Below, one piece after another: positions 61,840 through 64,000 of a stretch of 64,000 nt of DNA. Made by a program: the position numbers and the translations under genes. Source of the stretch: Bog-1198 sp963727045 (GTDB lineage Bacteria; Pseudomonadota; Gammaproteobacteria; Steroidobacterales; Steroidobacteraceae); assembly GCA_963727045.1 (NCBI GenBank), contig CAVSES010000001.1:868001-932000 (forward strand), in the 5' to 3' direction. The stretch's first letter is position 1. The number at the start of each line of letters is the position of its first letter. Below the pieces are notes generated by a model. The model ran no database searches. It was not told the origin of the DNA and worked only from the letters and a program-made list of their open reading frames with translations.

Positions 61840-62756
61840 GTCCGGGTCTCCGCGGGATGAATTTCCTCGCGCACGGCGTCGCGGATCACGTCGACCGCCT
61901 TGCGCATGAGGGGGCTTCGGGGACGCTGCGCGGACACCGCGATGGACAGCGAGGTCTTGAGCACCGGCGCCACGATGGGCTTGATCGCAACCTCGGCGCT
62001 CCATGGGGTGGACTTCACCGCGTTGAGGGGCAGGACCGCAAAGCCGAAACCGAGGCGCACCAAATCGATGATCGCGGGAATGCATTCGATTTCGTGCGCG
62101 ACGCGGACCTTGCGCTCGACGCCCGTCAGCGCGTTTTCGACCGACATGCGTATGGAATGCGGCCGGCTCGGAATGATGAGTGGGTGGTCCGCGAGGGCCC
62201 GCAGAGAGACCGGGTGGCGGTCCCTGCGCAGCGGTTTGCCGGACAGCGGCGCGATGAGATAGAGCTGTTCTTCGAGCAGGGGCGTCAGATCGACGGTGGG
62301 AGAGGGAGGCGCGTTGTAAACCAGCGCGCAGTCGACCCGTCCGACATTCAACCACTCGAGCATGTATGCGGAGAGCCCCTCGACGGTCGCAAAGCTGGCG
62401 TTGGGAAGCCGTCGCCCAAAGGCCTTGACCAGCGGGACCGTGACGCTGCGGCCGAGGCTCGGCGGCAGTCCCAGCACGAAATGCCCCGAGTCTCCGTTTC
62501 TCTGGTCTTCCAGTTCCTGGCGGGCCCGACCCACCTGCGTCAGGATGCCGCGCGTGTGCTCGAGCAGGCGCGTGCCGGCATCGGTGAGCACCACGCCGCG
62601 TCCATTGCGGTCGAACAGGTTCTGGCCGAGCTCCACTTCGAGCTGCCGCACCTGGCGGCTCAACGCCGGCTGCACCACGGACAGGAACGAGGCGGCGCGC
62701 GTGAAGCTGCCGAGTTCCGCGACGTGGCGGAAATACTCGAGCTGCCTCAGGTCCAC
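61836..62756 (-). CDS. LysR-family regulator of the protocatechuate 4,5-cleavage genes
   Basis: A 306-residue LysR protein starting at GTG 62756 with GAGGAG upstream. The winged helix has LEYFRHVAELGSFTRAA and QPALSRQVRQLEVELG. The start of its coding region is divergent from the tautomerase gene and its end overlaps ligA. It probably binds the inverted repeat at 62777-62800 and senses protocatechuate or a ring-cleavage product. Confidence 0.88.
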   Translation of the reverse strand: MDLRQLEYFRHVAELGSFTRAASFLSVVQPALSRQVRQLEVELGQNLFDRNGRGVVLTDAGTRLLEHTRGILTQVGRARQELEDQRNGDSGHFVLGLPPSLGRSVTVPLVKAFGRRLPNASFATVEGLSAYMLEWLNVGRVDCALVYNAPPSPTVDLTPLLEEQLYLIAPLSGKPLRRDRHPVSLRALADHPLIIPSRPHSIRMSVENALTGVERKVRVAHEIECIPAIIDLVRLGFGFAVLPLNAVKSTPWSAEVAIKPIVAPVLKTSLSIAVSAQRPRSPLMRKAVDVIRDAVREEIHPAETRT

Positions 62757-62776
62757 GGCGCGCTCCTCAAAGTGCC

Positions 62777-62800
62777 ATACCGAATTGCTATAACAGGTAT
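62777..62800. promoter_or_regulatory. Candidate LysR operator between regulator and tautomerase genes
   Basis: ATACC (62777-62781) and GGTAT (62796-62800) form an inverted repeat separated by 14 bases, in an AT-richer stretch of the 109-base divergent intergenic region. A GTATAC palindrome follows near 62818-62823. Both are plausible LysR contacts. Confidence 0.4.
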
Positions 62801-62865
62801 ATCCCTCATTCCTTGATAGTATACGTTATCGCAACATCGGCTCAACTCACCGGGAACGGAGTTTC

Positions 62866-63951
62866 ATGCAGCGATCCATTCCTTGTCTCTTCATGCGGGG
62901 CGGAACTTCGCGCGGCCCGTTCTTCCTCGAGAGCGACCTGCCGGGCGACGTTGCGCTGCGCGACGCCACACTGCTGTCGGTGATGGGCTCGCCGGATGTG
63001 CGTCAGATCGACGGATTGGGCGGCGCGGATCCATTGACCAGCAAGGTCGGCATCGTGCGCCGCGGCCGCACCGCTGGCGTCGACCTGGAATTTCTGTTTG
63101 CGCAGGTGGCAGTAAAGGAAGCGCTGGTCGATACGACGCCGAACTGCGGCAACATGCTGGCGGCGGTCGTGCCTTTCGGTCTCGAGACCGGATTGGTGAA
63201 GGCCACGGGAGAGGTCACCACGTTGAGGGTTCTGACGCGCAACACCGGCACGTTGAGCGACATCGAGGTGCGCACGCCGGGCGGGCGGGTCGAGTACTGC
63301 GGCGACGCGCGCATCGACGGCGTGCCAGGTACGGCCGCTCCCATCAAAATCAGCTTTTTGGAGACGGCGGGTTCGGTATGCGGTTCGCTGCTGCCGACCG
63401 GCCGTCTCGTGGATCGATTCGACGGTGTCGACGTCACATGCATCGACAATGGCATGCCCGTCGTCATCATGGGTGCCGAATCGCTCGGGGTGACCGGATA
63501 CGAGAGCCGCGATGAGCTCAATGCCGACGCCGCGCTCAAACAGAAGGTCGAGTCGATCCGGCTGCAGGCGGGCCCGGCAATGAAGCTCGGCGATGTGACC
63601 AAGAAGGTCGTGCCGAAGATGTGCCTGGTTGCCGCGCCCCGCGCGGGCGGACAGATCAGCACGCGCACGTTCATTCCCCGCGACTGTCATTCCGCCGTCG
63701 GAGTATTGGGCGCTGTGACCGTGGCGACCGCGGCCGTCATGCCGGGCAGCGTCGCCAGCCGGTATGCGGTCGTGGGCACGGGATTGTCGAAGATCATTTC
63801 GGTGGAGCACCCGAGCGGCGAATTCAGCGTGGTGCTGTCGATGAATCCGCGGAATCCCACCGAGGTCATGCAGGCTGCGCTGCTGCGCACCGCGCGGCTC
63901 ATCATGCGCGGCGAAGTCTTCGTACCCACATCATTTGACGCGAAAGGGTGA
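62866..63951 (+). CDS. 4-oxalomesaconate tautomerase (PrpF family)
   Basis: A 361-residue PrpF-family isomerase. IPCLFMRGGTSRGPFFLESDLP at the N-terminus and TPNCGNMLAAVVPFGLETG are diagnostic. Members GalD and LigU move a double bond in 4-oxalomesaconate of the protocatechuate 4,5-pathway. It is divergent from LysR-ligABC and followed within five bases by the next gene. Assignment to this step comes from sequence plus context. Confidence 0.88.
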   Translation: MQRSIPCLFMRGGTSRGPFFLESDLPGDVALRDATLLSVMGSPDVRQIDGLGGADPLTSKVGIVRRGRTAGVDLEFLFAQVAVKEALVDTTPNCGNMLAAVVPFGLETGLVKATGEVTTLRVLTRNTGTLSDIEVRTPGGRVEYCGDARIDGVPGTAAPIKISFLETAGSVCGSLLPTGRLVDRFDGVDVTCIDNGMPVVIMGAESLGVTGYESRDELNADAALKQKVESIRLQAGPAMKLGDVTKKVVPKMCLVAAPRAGGQISTRTFIPRDCHSAVGVLGAVTVATAAVMPGSVASRYAVVGTGLSKIISVEHPSGEFSVVLSMNPRNPTEVMQAALLRTARLIMRGEVFVPTSFDAKG

Positions 63952-63955
63952 TTCC

Positions 63956-64000
63956 ATGATCGGACGGTCCGGAATAGCGGTGAGGCATGTGGCGCGGGCG
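63956..64000 (+). CDS. Start of a probable 4-carboxy-4-hydroxy-2-oxoadipate aldolase (partial)
   Basis: Only 15 codons are in the window. ATG at 63956 is five bases after the tautomerase stop. The residues SGIAVRHVARA resemble the N-terminus of RraA-like 4-carboxy-4-hydroxy-2-oxoadipate aldolases. This is the last step of the pathway, giving pyruvate and oxaloacetate. Assignment is tentative because so little is visible. Confidence 0.5.
   Translation, partial: MIGRSGIAVRHVARA

Noticed and set aside
1..64000. Insertion sequence, integrase or phage genes
   Set aside because: No transposase, integrase, terminal inverted repeats or att-like duplications were recognised in any frame read.

Overview
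This is a GC-rich, gene-dense stretch of a proteobacterial chromosome. TonB-dependent receptors point to a Gram-negative cell. The Tat-exported HiPIP, red-type RuBisCO, many LysR regulators and receptor/TPR-sulfotransferase pairs would suit a metabolically broad soil or marine gammaproteobacterium, perhaps near Steroidobacterales or Woeseiales; that placement is inference. No tRNA, rRNA, CRISPR array, phage or insertion sequence was seen.

Layout. (1) 1-889 is the 5' part of a secreted alpha/beta hydrolase on the minus strand. (2) 1010-7238 carries a glycine-betaine-oxygenase-like Rieske protein followed by soxBDAG (heterotetrameric sarcosine oxidase). (3) 7998-14422 is a tightly packed minus-strand operon: exported aromatic-amino-acid-lyase homologue, PhnD-like binding protein, desaturase-like di-iron protein, MHS transporter and choline-sulfatase. 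(4) 14592-27959 holds a divergent second lyase paralogue, two paralogous TonB receptors, two TPR-sulfotransferases of identical length and a serine hydrolase. (5) 28617-38440 has a GMC oxidoreductase, an enolase-superfamily protein, a beta-hydroxyacid dehydrogenase, an MFS carrier, a LysR regulator, a dimethylglycine-dehydrogenase-like protein and a second Rieske oxygenase. (6) 38644-43482 is a set of small membrane proteins, a permease, pirin and a DMT exporter. (7) 43521-50258 is a complete red-type Calvin operon, cbbLSXY-fbp-prk, divergent from cbbR. (8) 50255-58386 is a minus-strand operon of two dimethylglycine-dehydrogenase-like proteins, a third Rieske oxygenase and an inactive-looking trypsin-fold PDZ protein, with a divergent LysR gene. 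(9) 58543-59602 encodes a HiPIP and a membrane-anchored protein. (10) 59640-64000 is a protocatechuate 4,5-cleavage cluster: LysR-ligA-ligB-ligC on minus, with a 4-oxalomesaconate tautomerase gene and the start of a probable aldolase gene on plus.

How it may work together. Choline-sulfatase, a betaine-type oxygenase, dimethylglycine-dehydrogenase-like enzymes and sarcosine oxidase make a largely contiguous route from choline-O-sulfate and betaine to glycine. Each demethylation releases a one-carbon unit that could be oxidised to CO2 and refixed by the cbb operon (inference). The most unusual part is the pair of exported lyase-fold proteins that lack the Ala-Ser-Gly triad needed for the MIO cofactor. 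They sit between a quaternary-amine/sulfate-ester operon and a duplicated receptor/sulfotransferase set, and may be part of an undescribed uptake and elimination system.
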